From a virus, in the IMG/VR virus record IMGVR_UViG_3300049491_000293, positions 1-32,062 of that record: a stretch of DNA of 32,062 bases. One strand, given 5' to 3'. Every line of letters begins with the position of its first letter. Position 1 is the stretch's first letter. Below the pieces are notes generated by a model. It worked only from the letters and a program-made list of their open reading frames with translations. It did not search any database and had not been told where the DNA came from. The translations under genes and the position numbers were made by a program. Below are positions 16,362 through 24,073 of this stretch, one piece after another.

Positions 16362-17096
16362 TCAGACTCCCGTGCTCTTCACGCGGTAGGCGCAATCGAC
16401 CACGATCGCGTACACCGCCTCTGCGATCTGCCACTCGTCATTGCTTCTCGGATCGAGTGCCTCGATGGTCGTGACGGGCGAGCGGAGGACCGTCGTGGCA
16501 CCCAGGCCGTACACGGTGCCCGCGGCGACACGGCCACTGGCGACGACGGGCGTGCCATTGACTGTGGTCGGGATGCCGTCCAGGCCGGGGTCGATGATTG
16601 CCTGCTGAGCACGAGCACGAACGGCGTCCGACCGAGCCATGAGAAGGAACCCACGCCCGATGTACTTGTCGTCCATGTCCTGCTCGACCAGCGCGACTGC
16701 GCCGACCAGCGTGGTGCCTGCCGCGAGGGCAGTGCCGCCGGTTGCGTATGCCTCCAGACGATCCTCGATCATCCGGTCTTCACCGTTGACCAGGATGTTC
16801 CGAGCGCGTTCAGCGAGGTCGCTGTCCGGGCCGAGGAAGCACTTGACGCCGCCGTACATGGCGAACGGCGCACCGATGCCCGACTGGTTGGTGATGCCGA
16901 CACCCACCTTGTCGGGCGCGACGACCTCCCCGTAGCAGAGGCCAGGGGCCCCGACCGGGAACGTGCACCCATCCGACTGGAAGGCGACGGTCTCTGCCGC
17001 GCCGATGCGGGCGTCCTCCACCCAGGTAGCAACTGCGCGGATTCCACCGAGTCGAGCCGGTCGTACCGGGGCGGCGACAGGAAGTACAAGTGCCAT
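16362..17096 (-). CDS. Capsid-region structural protein, unknown role
   Basis: A 244-aa protein from ATG 17096-17094, with GGGAG upstream. It begins MALVLPVAAPVRPARLGGIR and contains VGAPGLCYGEVVAPDKVGVG, IGAPFAMYGGVKCFLGPDSD and AERARNILVNGEDRMIEDRL. It ends IEALDPRSNDEWQIAEAVYA and VVDCAYRVK. I do not recognise a named family. The gene directly follows the major capsid protein, across a strong hairpin, so a minor capsid or head-completion role is likely. The mix of strands and amphipathic helices (AEAVYAIVVDC) resembles HK97-fold fragments, but this is weak. Confidence 0.5.
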   Translation of the reverse strand: MALVLPVAAPVRPARLGGIRAVATWVEDARIGAAETVAFQSDGCTFPVGAPGLCYGEVVAPDKVGVGITNQSGIGAPFAMYGGVKCFLGPDSDLAERARNILVNGEDRMIEDRLEAYATGGTALAAGTTLVGAVALVEQDMDDKYIGRGFLLMARSDAVRARAQQAIIDPGLDGIPTTVNGTPVVASGRVAAGTVYGLGATTVLRSPVTTIEALDPRSNDEWQIAEAVYAIVVDCAYRVKSTGV

Positions 17097-17120
17097 GTGC
17101 CCTCTCCCTTCGTTCGGTTA

Positions 17121-17154
17121 CCTGGTGGGCGGGGGTCACGTACCGCCCACCAGG
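17121..17154 (-). terminator. Strong intercistronic hairpin after the major capsid gene
   Basis: A perfect 12-bp stem, CCTGGTGGGCGG (17121-17132) with CCGCCCACCAGG (17143-17154), and a 10-base loop. It lies in the 66-base gap between the capsid stop and the next start. No T-run follows on the minus strand. It could stabilise the upstream capsid mRNA or reduce read-through, letting capsid be made in excess. Confidence 0.5.
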
Positions 17155-17162
17155 AACTCGAC

Positions 17163-18908
17163 TTACGGGATGGTGACGCCGGTGCCCGAGTTGACGGCCG
17201 GGAAGCCGCTGGAGCCGTTGACGTTGATCGCGATGGACACCTGCACGGCCGTGCCACCAACGTTGGCGATTGCGGCACCTTCCTCGAAGAACGCGGCGGT
17301 GTAGTTGTTCTGCTTGATGTTCGTGCTGTCGTAGATCGCGTCCAGGTCGATCACGTCGGCCGTCAGACGGACGAACGCACCAGCCGGGTAGAGCACCGCG
17401 TTCAGCACGGTCGGGAAGCCGACCCAGGTTGCGGTACCACCGGCAGTGCCAGCCGCACCCGCGTTGAAGTCCTGGAAGTCGTAGACGTACTGGACCGACA
17501 GGCCACGGACCGAGAAGAACGAGTTCAGTTCGGCATCCGAGACGGCCAGTTTGTCGACGCCGTTCCGACGGCTCAGGTCTGCGCGGAGAATCTCCTTCGC
17601 CCACACCGGCAGGATGACCTCGATGGTCGCCTCCGGGCTCATGAGGTAGGTGTAGCGCAGGCGCAGGGCCTGGATCGTCAGTGCGTCGAGCACGTCCGAC
17701 GTGGTGGCGGTGCGACCGGCAGTCGCGCTTCCGACCTCGACGTGGTTGACCGCGGCACCCGCGAAGCCCACGATCTTGCTGATCGTGTACGCGTTCATGC
17801 GACGACGCTGGCCGACCAGGGCCAGTTCGAGCACGCGACGGATCAGTTCGGGGTAGGCGGCGTTCGTGAGGATACCGGCCGTGATGCAGAAGCCGATTGC
17901 ATCGAGGCGAACCTCGGTGAAGGGCGGGCACACGACGGCGTAGCAGGGCTTGGCGGTGTCCGCGATTGCCTGCGCCTCAGTCTGGGTGAAGCCGAAGTTC
18001 ACGTTGCCGTAGAGCGTCGCGAAGTCGGGGCCCTTGGTGAAGTTGATACCACCACGACGCGCGGTGACCTCGGGGATCGAGAGCAGTCCGGCGTTGCCGT
18101 CCTCCAGGCGGAGGAAGGAGTCGTACCAAATCTCCGACGGGGCACACCAGCCACCAGCCGCGACGAGCGATCCGCCGGGGAGGCGGTGCTCACGAGCCGC
18201 CGCGAGGACGGTCTCCATCTGCTGGTCGAGCGGCTGGTCCATGCCGGTCTCGAACTCGGTGACGGGCTTCTTGATCTTGGCGACCCCGAAGTGCTGAGCG
18301 CCCTCGGTCATCGTGTAGATGCCGGACGGGAGCCCCTCTTCGTTGCGGCCTCCGAAGCCACGGGCACGCGAGACGAATGCCTCGGCCAGTGCGGTGAAGT
18401 CATCGAGTTCCTCACCCGATGCCTTGCCGGGAACGTTCGCCGCGGCGACGATCGTCGGCAGTTCGTTGTTGCGTTCGATCACGACCTCGGCGGCCTTGGT
18501 CGTCGCAATGGCGACCGTGCGACGAGGCGGGTTCTTCGGTGCCGGTGCGGACGCCACGACGACCTCCTTCTTGGTCTCGGCTTCCGCGCCCTCGGGCTCC
18601 TCTGCCTCCTCGTTGGGCTCTTCGACCACAGCCTCCTCGACGGGGGCTTCGGGCTCAGGGTCCTTGGTCGCATCGCGGAGCGCGGCGATCTTCGCGGCAC
18701 GCTCCTCGTCGGCGGCTACCCGAGTCTCGACTTCCTGGTCGATTTCTGCGGATGCTGCCATAAGTTCTTCGGCCTGCGCGATCTTCTCGTCAGTCAGGTC
18801 GGCGTCGTCGCTGGCCATGATGGCCTGTGCGTCTGCGATTGCCTCCGCGCTCAGTGCGCGAAGAGCGTCGAGGTCAAGACCCTCAAAGGTCTCCGGCTTC
18901 TTGAACAT
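17163..18908 (-). CDS. Major capsid protein with N-terminal scaffold-like (delta) domain
   Basis: A 581-aa protein from ATG 18908-18906, with AAGGAG about nine bases upstream. Residues 1-~80 are helical and acidic (LDALRALSAEAIADAQAIMA, DEKIAQAEELMAASAEIDQE). Residues ~83-130 are an E/P/A-rich linker (EPEAPVEEAVVEEPNEEAEE). Residues ~150-581 are the HK97-type capsid domain, with PGGSLVAAGGWCAPSEIWYD, TEVRLDAIGFCITAG and YTYLMSPEATIEVILPVWAK. No separate scaffold gene lies between the protease fusion and this gene, so the N-terminal part probably scaffolds assembly and is removed by the upstream protease. The isolated position of the gene, with a regulatory palindrome 104 bases upstream and a hairpin after it, fits high expression. 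Confidence 0.9.
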   Translation of the reverse strand: MFKKPETFEGLDLDALRALSAEAIADAQAIMASDDADLTDEKIAQAEELMAASAEIDQEVETRVAADEERAAKIAALRDATKDPEPEAPVEEAVVEEPNEEAEEPEGAEAETKKEVVVASAPAPKNPPRRTVAIATTKAAEVVIERNNELPTIVAAANVPGKASGEELDDFTALAEAFVSRARGFGGRNEEGLPSGIYTMTEGAQHFGVAKIKKPVTEFETGMDQPLDQQMETVLAAAREHRLPGGSLVAAGGWCAPSEIWYDSFLRLEDGNAGLLSIPEVTARRGGINFTKGPDFATLYGNVNFGFTQTEAQAIADTAKPCYAVVCPPFTEVRLDAIGFCITAGILTNAAYPELIRRVLELALVGQRRRMNAYTISKIVGFAGAAVNHVEVGSATAGRTATTSDVLDALTIQALRLRYTYLMSPEATIEVILPVWAKEILRADLSRRNGVDKLAVSDAELNSFFSVRGLSVQYVYDFQDFNAGAAGTAGGTATWVGFPTVLNAVLYPAGAFVRLTADVIDLDAIYDSTNIKQNNYTAAFFEEGAAIANVGGTAVQVSIAINVNGSSGFPAVNSGTGVTIP

Positions 18909-19011
18909 GGGGTGTCACTCCTTGGACGGTAGATGGACGGAAGCGGCTACGCCTTCACGCCCCCGTCTACGACAGGAGTGAGTCAAGAGATTTCTACCAC
19001 ATGATCGGGTA

Positions 19012-19026
19012 GAAAGTTGTACTTTC
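19012..19026. promoter_or_regulatory. Start-associated palindrome, copy 3
   Basis: Perfect GAAAGT-TGT-ACTTTC in the 123-base gap upstream of the major capsid gene (ATG 18908). It starts five bases after the stop of a small membrane-protein gene. A weak TGGTAGAAA resembling an extended -10 lies just downstream on the minus strand (18999-18991). This could be an internal promoter for the capsid part of the operon. Confidence 0.7.
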
Positions 19027-19031
19027 TCGGT

Positions 19032-19196
19032 TCAGAGAACCGCGTCGAACAGCATGATGACCTGCGCCACGGCGTAGATCAGCCCACCGACCACCATCAG
19101 GGTGACAGCAGGCGGCTTGGTGAACAGGTGCAGAACGGCACCCACGATGAAGATGAGCAGGCCGATGATCGCGACGATCGCGAGGAAGAGAGTCAT
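19032..19196 (-). CDS. Small membrane protein, 54 aa
   Basis: From ATG 19196-19194, overlapping the previous stop by four bases (ATGA). The sequence is MTLFLAIVAIIGLLIFIVGA, then VLHLFTKPPAVTLMVVGG, LIYAVAQVIMLFDAVL. Two transmembrane helices (residues ~3-24 and ~31-52) are joined by a short basic loop with a KPP turn. I recognise no family. Small two-helix membrane proteins next to capsid genes occur in many actinobacteriophages and have no assigned role. The hydrophobicity pattern, the coupled start and the clean stop before the palindrome support a real gene. Confidence 0.7.
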   Translation of the reverse strand: MTLFLAIVAIIGLLIFIVGAVLHLFTKPPAVTLMVVGGLIYAVAQVIMLFDAVL

Positions 19197-19345
19197 CCCT
19201 GCACCCGATACGTTCCGCCGAGGCGCTGTTGCGCCGCGGCCGCTTCGACCTCGGACTTGTACGTCTTGCGTTCACCCTCGGGCGACGTGTGCACGTAGGT
19301 CTTGTTGGCCTGGTTGGTGGTGGTGCTCCCACATCCGCATCCCAT
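19193..19345 (-). CDS. Small Gly/Cys-headed protein, 50 aa
   Basis: From ATG 19345-19343 and stop TGA at 19195-19193, which overlaps the next start. The product is MGCGCGSTTTNQANKTYVHT, then SPEGERKTYKSEVEAAAAQQ, RLGGTYRVQG. The N-terminal Gly-Cys repeat could bind a metal or form disulphides. The second half looks like a small beta-alpha-beta unit (YVHTSPEGERKTYKSEVEAAAAQQR). Its start lies three bases from the stop of the protease fusion. No function is known to me. Coding is supported by tight coupling on both sides. Confidence 0.7.
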   Translation of the reverse strand: MGCGCGSTTTNQANKTYVHTSPEGERKTYKSEVEAAAAQQRLGGTYRVQG

Positions 19346-19347
19346 GA

Positions 19348-21954
19348 CTACTCCTTGATCTTCTGGCGAAGGTTCTCGATGCGCTTCTGGCGCAGGGTGT
19401 CCCGGATCGGTGCCGCCTTGGCGGCCACCTTCTCCTGGTGCCGGTACTCACTGACAGCAGTGCGGACAATCCCGACTACTTCGTGAGCGCCGAACATCTT
19501 GTCGTGCTCGACGACCGTCTTCATCGCCTCCTCGGGCGTGTCGGTCAGACCAGCCGCAACGAGCGAGACCTGCTCGCCGTTGTAGACACCGGCACGGACG
19601 TGCGGGATCGGGAAGCCGGGAACGTTCACCGCGAGCGCGGCGACCAGTTCAAGGTCATGACCGATCTGCCGCCAGTCGCCGGACACCCGACCTGCCGCAC
19701 GGAGCGCGTGCCGCTGTTCGTCGGTGACCTTCGAGCGGAGCACGCCGGAGAACCAGATGCCGAAGTCATCCTCGCCGACCACCACGTCAGCCGCGGCGGC
19801 ACCGGTGTTGTCGTAGTGGGCCGCCGCCACCTTGGCGGATGCCTTCATCGAGGCGTGTCCGGTGTCCATCGTGATCTGTCCGACCCGGACCGTCTCGCCG
19901 GTGTCGGTGTCGACCTTGCCGGTGGCAAAGTACCAGTAGTCGGTCAGCGAATGCGGTGCGGTGGTGCAGACGCCCTGGATGCCGATGTGGCAGACACCCC
20001 ACTGTGCGATGTAGCCGTAGACGTGATCGCCCTCGACCTCGACACCCACGCGGGGGTTCTCCATTTCGGTGCGCTTCAGGAAGTTCGCGTCGAAGATGTA
20101 GTTCGCGGAGGCCACGATCGTGAAGATCGGGGCCGGGGTGCCGGACGCGACCAGTGAGTGCTTGCCGCGCTTGCCGGACTCCATTCCGGGCCAGATGCCA
20201 ATGGCTTCCTTGTGCATGTTCGCGCACAGGCCCGCGAGCCACTCGGGGTTCTGCACGTACTTGGCCAACTGCCGACGGCACCGGTTGAAGTCGCCGGGGA
20301 CACCCCAGCGAATCTTCGCGGCACCCTTGCCCCGCGTCCAGTACCGGCGGATGCGGTTCGTGGCGACCGGGTGGGTGATCCAGCCCGGACCATCGTGGGT
20401 TCCCGGCGCGAACGCGGAGGCGATGATCATGTCCAGGTGGGTGTCGATGAACGCTTCCTGCTCATCCATCGTCATGGCGTTGTACGCCTCGAACTCGTCC
20501 GAAGTCAGGTCGCTGAGGTCGATCACGTCTGCGCCCCAGCCCTCGGGGATCAGGTCGGTGTGGCCAAGAGCGCGAGCCCGCTTCTTGATGTGCGCCTTGG
20601 CGGCGGCGGGGTCGGATGCCCGCCCGATTGCCTGGATCGCGTTGTGCAGGTCCTCTTCGTCGGCGATCGGGAAGGAGCCGTCCGGCAGGGCGGTTCCGGC
20701 CTTGGCCATGCGCTTGCGCGCCTCGGCGTCGTACTCCTTGAAGGCGTCGTAGGCCAGTTCCACATCCGGGTTGTCCTCGACCTCATCCTCGGGGCCGTAG
20801 CAGTCACCGCATGCGGCGAGCGCCTGCTTCGCCTCGTCGGGCAGATCAGCGAGGAACTCGTGACCGAGCGCGAGGAATGCTTCCTGGAATGCCGGGATCG
20901 GGACGATGGTGACACCGGCGATGCGCGCCTCGGCGAACTCCACCATGCCGGGGAAGCCCATCTCGTCGGTCTCGGACATTTCGCCGACGACCACGTTGTC
21001 CACGTCGACGGAGATTCCCCGGACAGTGCCGTCGATGATGCCCTGGATGACCTCGGGGGTCTTCTCGCGGTTCATCATGAGCGCGCCACGGAAGCGCATC
21101 AGGTTGTCGACGCGCTCAATCTCGTCGATCCGGCCGACGGTGACCGAGTTCAGGTGACCCTCTGCGGACATCACCTGATACGCGATCGGGAGCGGAAGTT
21201 CACGGTTCGTGAGTGACCCCGCCGCGAACTGGCGGCCGTCCCCGGTCGGGACGCCCTCGGGCGCGAGGACGCCATGCACCGGAATCTCGGTGAGTTCCTC
21301 TTCGTCGTCTTCGAGTTCGTCGATGGGAAGTTCGTCGTCTTCGAGCGGGATGGGCTGAGTGTCCTCGTCCATCGAGAAAGTTGTCGGGCTCACGTTCGCT
21401 ACCCCTCTCCGTTCTGCCGGTTGCATGAGGCACCGGCAGTTGATCCAGACTTCGGCCGGTCCCACCGGGTCACCGGGGAACCGCAGTTTGTACCCATCTA
21501 CAAGGAAGGGTGCCTCAATTGGGCGCACCTGTCCATCAGCCAGCAGGTGCGAGTCGCGCACCTTGCTGTCCCGCATCGTGTACCAGCGCTTGGCAGTCAT
21601 GCCACGAGCGCCTGCTCCCTGCCACGTCGCATCGTTGATCGTGTAGGTGCCGAGCCACCGGGTAAGGCGCTCCACCTGGGACTGTTCGACCATGCCCATC
21701 GGCTGATCGGTGTGTTGCAGGGCCTCCATCAGAGACCTCTGGAAGCGGTACATGAACTTGTCCGGGTCTGCGAACGGGGCCTCGGTCTTGAAGATTTCCA
21801 GCCAGAGCACGGAGGCGCTCTCCACCAGGTCGTCGTCCCACCCGGCGCGGCCGTTCATGTATCCGCGGAGCGCCTTGACGACCTCGGGTTCGAGGTCCTC
21901 ATCCACCTGAACGAACTTCTGCTTCCGGCGGGCGGCGAACTCCTCGGGAGTCAC
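19348..21954 (-). CDS. MuF-like / prohead protease fusion protein (capsid maturation protease)
   Basis: An 868-aa protein from GTG 21954-21952, overlapping the portal stop by four bases (GTGA). Residues ~30-180 are MuF-like (RDSKVRDSHLLADGQVRPIE, then VWINCRCL), a minor head protein normally bound to the portal. After an acidic linker (~195-222), residues ~225-370 are an HK97-type prohead protease. H267 (in SAEGHLNSV) and S315 (in VRGISVDVDN) fit the catalytic His and Ser. Residues ~450-830 are a further region with THPVATNRIRRYW, GDFNRCRRQLAKYV and VVGEDDFGIWFSGVL, which recurs in actinobacteriophage maturation proteins but has no known role. The last ~40 residues are basic and coiled. It should cleave the capsid delta domain. 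Confidence 0.85.
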   Translation of the reverse strand: MTPEEFAARRKQKFVQVDEDLEPEVVKALRGYMNGRAGWDDDLVESASVLWLEIFKTEAPFADPDKFMYRFQRSLMEALQHTDQPMGMVEQSQVERLTRWLGTYTINDATWQGAGARGMTAKRWYTMRDSKVRDSHLLADGQVRPIEAPFLVDGYKLRFPGDPVGPAEVWINCRCLMQPAERRGVANVSPTTFSMDEDTQPIPLEDDELPIDELEDDEEELTEIPVHGVLAPEGVPTGDGRQFAAGSLTNRELPLPIAYQVMSAEGHLNSVTVGRIDEIERVDNLMRFRGALMMNREKTPEVIQGIIDGTVRGISVDVDNVVVGEMSETDEMGFPGMVEFAEARIAGVTIVPIPAFQEAFLALGHEFLADLPDEAKQALAACGDCYGPEDEVEDNPDVELAYDAFKEYDAEARKRMAKAGTALPDGSFPIADEEDLHNAIQAIGRASDPAAAKAHIKKRARALGHTDLIPEGWGADVIDLSDLTSDEFEAYNAMTMDEQEAFIDTHLDMIIASAFAPGTHDGPGWITHPVATNRIRRYWTRGKGAAKIRWGVPGDFNRCRRQLAKYVQNPEWLAGLCANMHKEAIGIWPGMESGKRGKHSLVASGTPAPIFTIVASANYIFDANFLKRTEMENPRVGVEVEGDHVYGYIAQWGVCHIGIQGVCTTAPHSLTDYWYFATGKVDTDTGETVRVGQITMDTGHASMKASAKVAAAHYDNTGAAAADVVVGEDDFGIWFSGVLRSKVTDEQRHALRAAGRVSGDWRQIGHDLELVAALAVNVPGFPIPHVRAGVYNGEQVSLVAAGLTDTPEEAMKTVVEHDKMFGAHEVVGIVRTAVSEYRHQEKVAAKAAPIRDTLRQKRIENLRQKIKE

Positions 21955-23720
21955 GGCTCCTCCTCGACGAACCGAGCGAATGCGATGCTGTCATGCGGGC
22001 GGTTGGTCTCGATCAGGTACCGGACGTAGTGGTCCATCGTGTGCGCCGGGATCGAGATGGGCGGCAGGGAACCCAGACAGGTCCAGGCATCCATCAGCAC
22101 GTCGTCCACCTGCTCCGGCGTCAACTTCTGGGTGAACCGGTAGAGCGTGTGCGTCGGCATGTTCTCCGCGCCGAGGCTGATGTTCTCCTTGTACTTGCTC
22201 TTGATCCGGTTGCCCGCCCGTTCCAGCGCACGGAAGACGATGACCTCGGCGATCGCGGCCTCTTCGGAACGGCGGTGCTTGCGTGCATTCGGGTCCGGCG
22301 GCTGGCGCTGGGCGTCAATCTCCTCGTGAGCGGGCTGAGGATGCGTGTCCTCCTGAACCCGGATCGCCTCCATCGGCAGGGCAACGCCGAGCAGAGCGAG
22401 TGCGGCGGCGACCAGTTCCGGCGTGGTCTGCCCACCGGCGACCTTGCGCGTGTAGAAGTCCCGACGCTGCTGATCGTTCATCATGTCGCTCGGCTGGAAG
22501 CCGGTCTCGGTGATCACGGCCTCGTCGGTGAGCAGGCCCATGCTGTGCAGTTCGATCGCTTCCTTCGAGCGGTCCGGACGCAGACGCATCATCGCGGTGT
22601 CGGCAACGAACTGGTACTCACGGACCTCTGTCTCGTCCATCCCGGTCGCTTCGAGGTACGGCCAGAGATAGCCCTCGGTCAGCGAGGACACGATGATCTG
22701 GAGAAGCGGCTCGGTGTGCGCCTTGATCGAGGCGTCCTCGATCTGCCATGCGCCCCAGTGGTTGACCTCGCCGGTGCCGGTGAGGACCTCGGGCGGCATG
22801 TCCATGCCCAGGGCCAGTCGGCGGATCGCCTCCTGGCGCAGTTCGATCGCCTGCTCGTCGAGCGGTGTGGAGAAGGTCAGGTGCCGCACCTTGTCCAGAT
22901 ACTCACCGTTGGCCTGCAACAGAATCGGCACCAGAGCCGACGCATCCTGACGGTTCGAGATTGCCGTCATCATCGTCTGCATCAGTTCTTCGAGGAACGG
23001 GTCCAGCGCAAGGTTCTGCTGTTCCGTGTCCGCGCCGTCCGGCTTCACCGTCGATGTCGTGGCGAAACTGATGTTGTCCGGCAGGAGCAGGATGCCCGCG
23101 CCCGCCAGGCGACTGTCGATCTGCGCCGCAACGTGCTTGGTCAGGCCGTCGATTTCGCTGAGGACAGGAAGGACGGCACGAGCCGGGGAGTCCGGCGAGT
23201 TGTTGACGCGGGGGTGCGGACGCCAGAGCCGCACGACCAGCGGGTTCTTGACTTCCTTCTTGCCGATCTTCCACTCGTCGCCGTTCTTGCGGAGTTCGGA
23301 CGAGGCCACTACCCACCACTGGTCGTCGGGGTTCTCGCCGCCGTCCTCGCCGACGATGTACGCCTCGCCTGCGACGGTGAACTGGATGCCCAACTGGCGG
23401 AACATTTCCTTCTGTCCCTCCGGCCCACCGAACAGAGAGTTCAGTGCGTCGAAGGCATCGCCTTCAGTGACCCGCTCCCCACCGCGGGTCACGTGCAGTA
23501 CGGCGCGGGAGAGGACATTGCCTACCCATGCACAGGCGAACCGAAACTCGCCGATCACGTCGTACCACATCCATGCGCGCTCTTGCCACGCAGAGTCGTT
23601 CTTCGGCTTCCCCTCGCCGCCCTGTTTTCCCGGCACACTCATCCTCTTCGCTGAGGCCACGACAGCATTGCCCTGCGGCATCCGGATCACACGCGACTCA
23701 AACTGCGATACGCGAGGCAT
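21951..23720 (-). CDS. Portal protein
   Basis: A 589-aa protein from ATG 23720-23718, whose ribosome site GGGGGAG overlaps the previous stop. Features typical of actinobacteriophage portals include WYDVIGEFRFACAWVGNVLS and LHVTRGGERVTEG near the N-terminus, FTVAGEAYIVGEDGG, VVRLWRPHPRVNNS, IDSRLAGAGILLLPDNISFA, LALGMDMPPEVLTGTGEVNH and WGAWQIEDASIKAHTEPLLQ. The C-terminal ~100 residues are charged and helical. The portal forms the dodecameric DNA channel and docks the terminase. Its place between terminase and the MuF/protease fusion is standard. Length is slightly long for the family because of the C-terminal extension. Confidence 0.92.
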   Translation of the reverse strand: MPRVSQFESRVIRMPQGNAVVASAKRMSVPGKQGGEGKPKNDSAWQERAWMWYDVIGEFRFACAWVGNVLSRAVLHVTRGGERVTEGDAFDALNSLFGGPEGQKEMFRQLGIQFTVAGEAYIVGEDGGENPDDQWWVVASSELRKNGDEWKIGKKEVKNPLVVRLWRPHPRVNNSPDSPARAVLPVLSEIDGLTKHVAAQIDSRLAGAGILLLPDNISFATTSTVKPDGADTEQQNLALDPFLEELMQTMMTAISNRQDASALVPILLQANGEYLDKVRHLTFSTPLDEQAIELRQEAIRRLALGMDMPPEVLTGTGEVNHWGAWQIEDASIKAHTEPLLQIIVSSLTEGYLWPYLEATGMDETEVREYQFVADTAMMRLRPDRSKEAIELHSMGLLTDEAVITETGFQPSDMMNDQQRRDFYTRKVAGGQTTPELVAAALALLGVALPMEAIRVQEDTHPQPAHEEIDAQRQPPDPNARKHRRSEEAAIAEVIVFRALERAGNRIKSKYKENISLGAENMPTHTLYRFTQKLTPEQVDDVLMDAWTCLGSLPPISIPAHTMDHYVRYLIETNRPHDSIAFARFVEEEP

Positions 23721-23728
23721 GGCTCCCC

Positions 23729-24073
23729 CTACTCCCTCGGCTCATCGCGGACGATCAGCATTGTTGCCAAATAGGAGACGGCCAAGCCGCCCCAGAAAAT
23801 CCACCATGACCAGGCAAAAATCGGATGCACGTCGCCGAGCAGGAACCACCCGATACAGACCAGGGCCACCCAGAAGGACAGGCACCACCAACACAGGAAC
23901 AACTTCGACCACGGGCCGTCCTTGGTCCAGGTTGCCCACTTGATCCTCCACCACACTGCGGGAGGGAAATCGTCGTGCACGATCACCCGCGTCAACCGGG
24001 CCACACCGACAATTGCGACGATGATTGCGAGGAAGACGATCCAGTGCCTATCAATGTCCAGCAACTCGATCAT
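23729..24073 (-). CDS. DUF1360-like membrane protein
   Basis: A 114-aa protein whose ATG (24073-24071) overlaps the terminase stop by four bases. It has an N-terminal membrane helix (WIVFLAIIVAIVGVARLTRV), the segment RLTRVIVHDDFPPAVWWRIK, then CWWCLSFWVALVCIGWFLLG, and a third helix (WWIFWGGLAVSYLATMLIV). R-L-T, a W/R-rich loop and C-x-x-C-x-x-x-W are the DUF1360 hallmarks. The family occurs in Bacillus and in many actinobacteriophages beside the terminase, without known function. Its fixed place between terminase and portal suggests a structural or packaging link. Confidence 0.8.
   Translation of the reverse strand: MIELLDIDRHWIVFLAIIVAIVGVARLTRVIVHDDFPPAVWWRIKWATWTKDGPWSKLFLCWWCLSFWVALVCIGWFLLGDVHPIFAWSWWIFWGGLAVSYLATMLIVRDEPRE

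Noticed and set aside
16299-18932. 877-codon plus-strand open frame opposite the major capsid gene
   Set aside because: It is the antisense of a clear capsid protein and its composition (R, D, G, V) is typical of shadow frames.
18981-18986. TTGACT on the minus strand upstream of the capsid gene as a -35 box
   Set aside because: No acceptable -10 lies 16-18 bases downstream.
21370-21385. GAAAGTTGTC inside the protease fusion gene as another palindrome copy
   Set aside because: Only one half-site is present; the second arm is absent.
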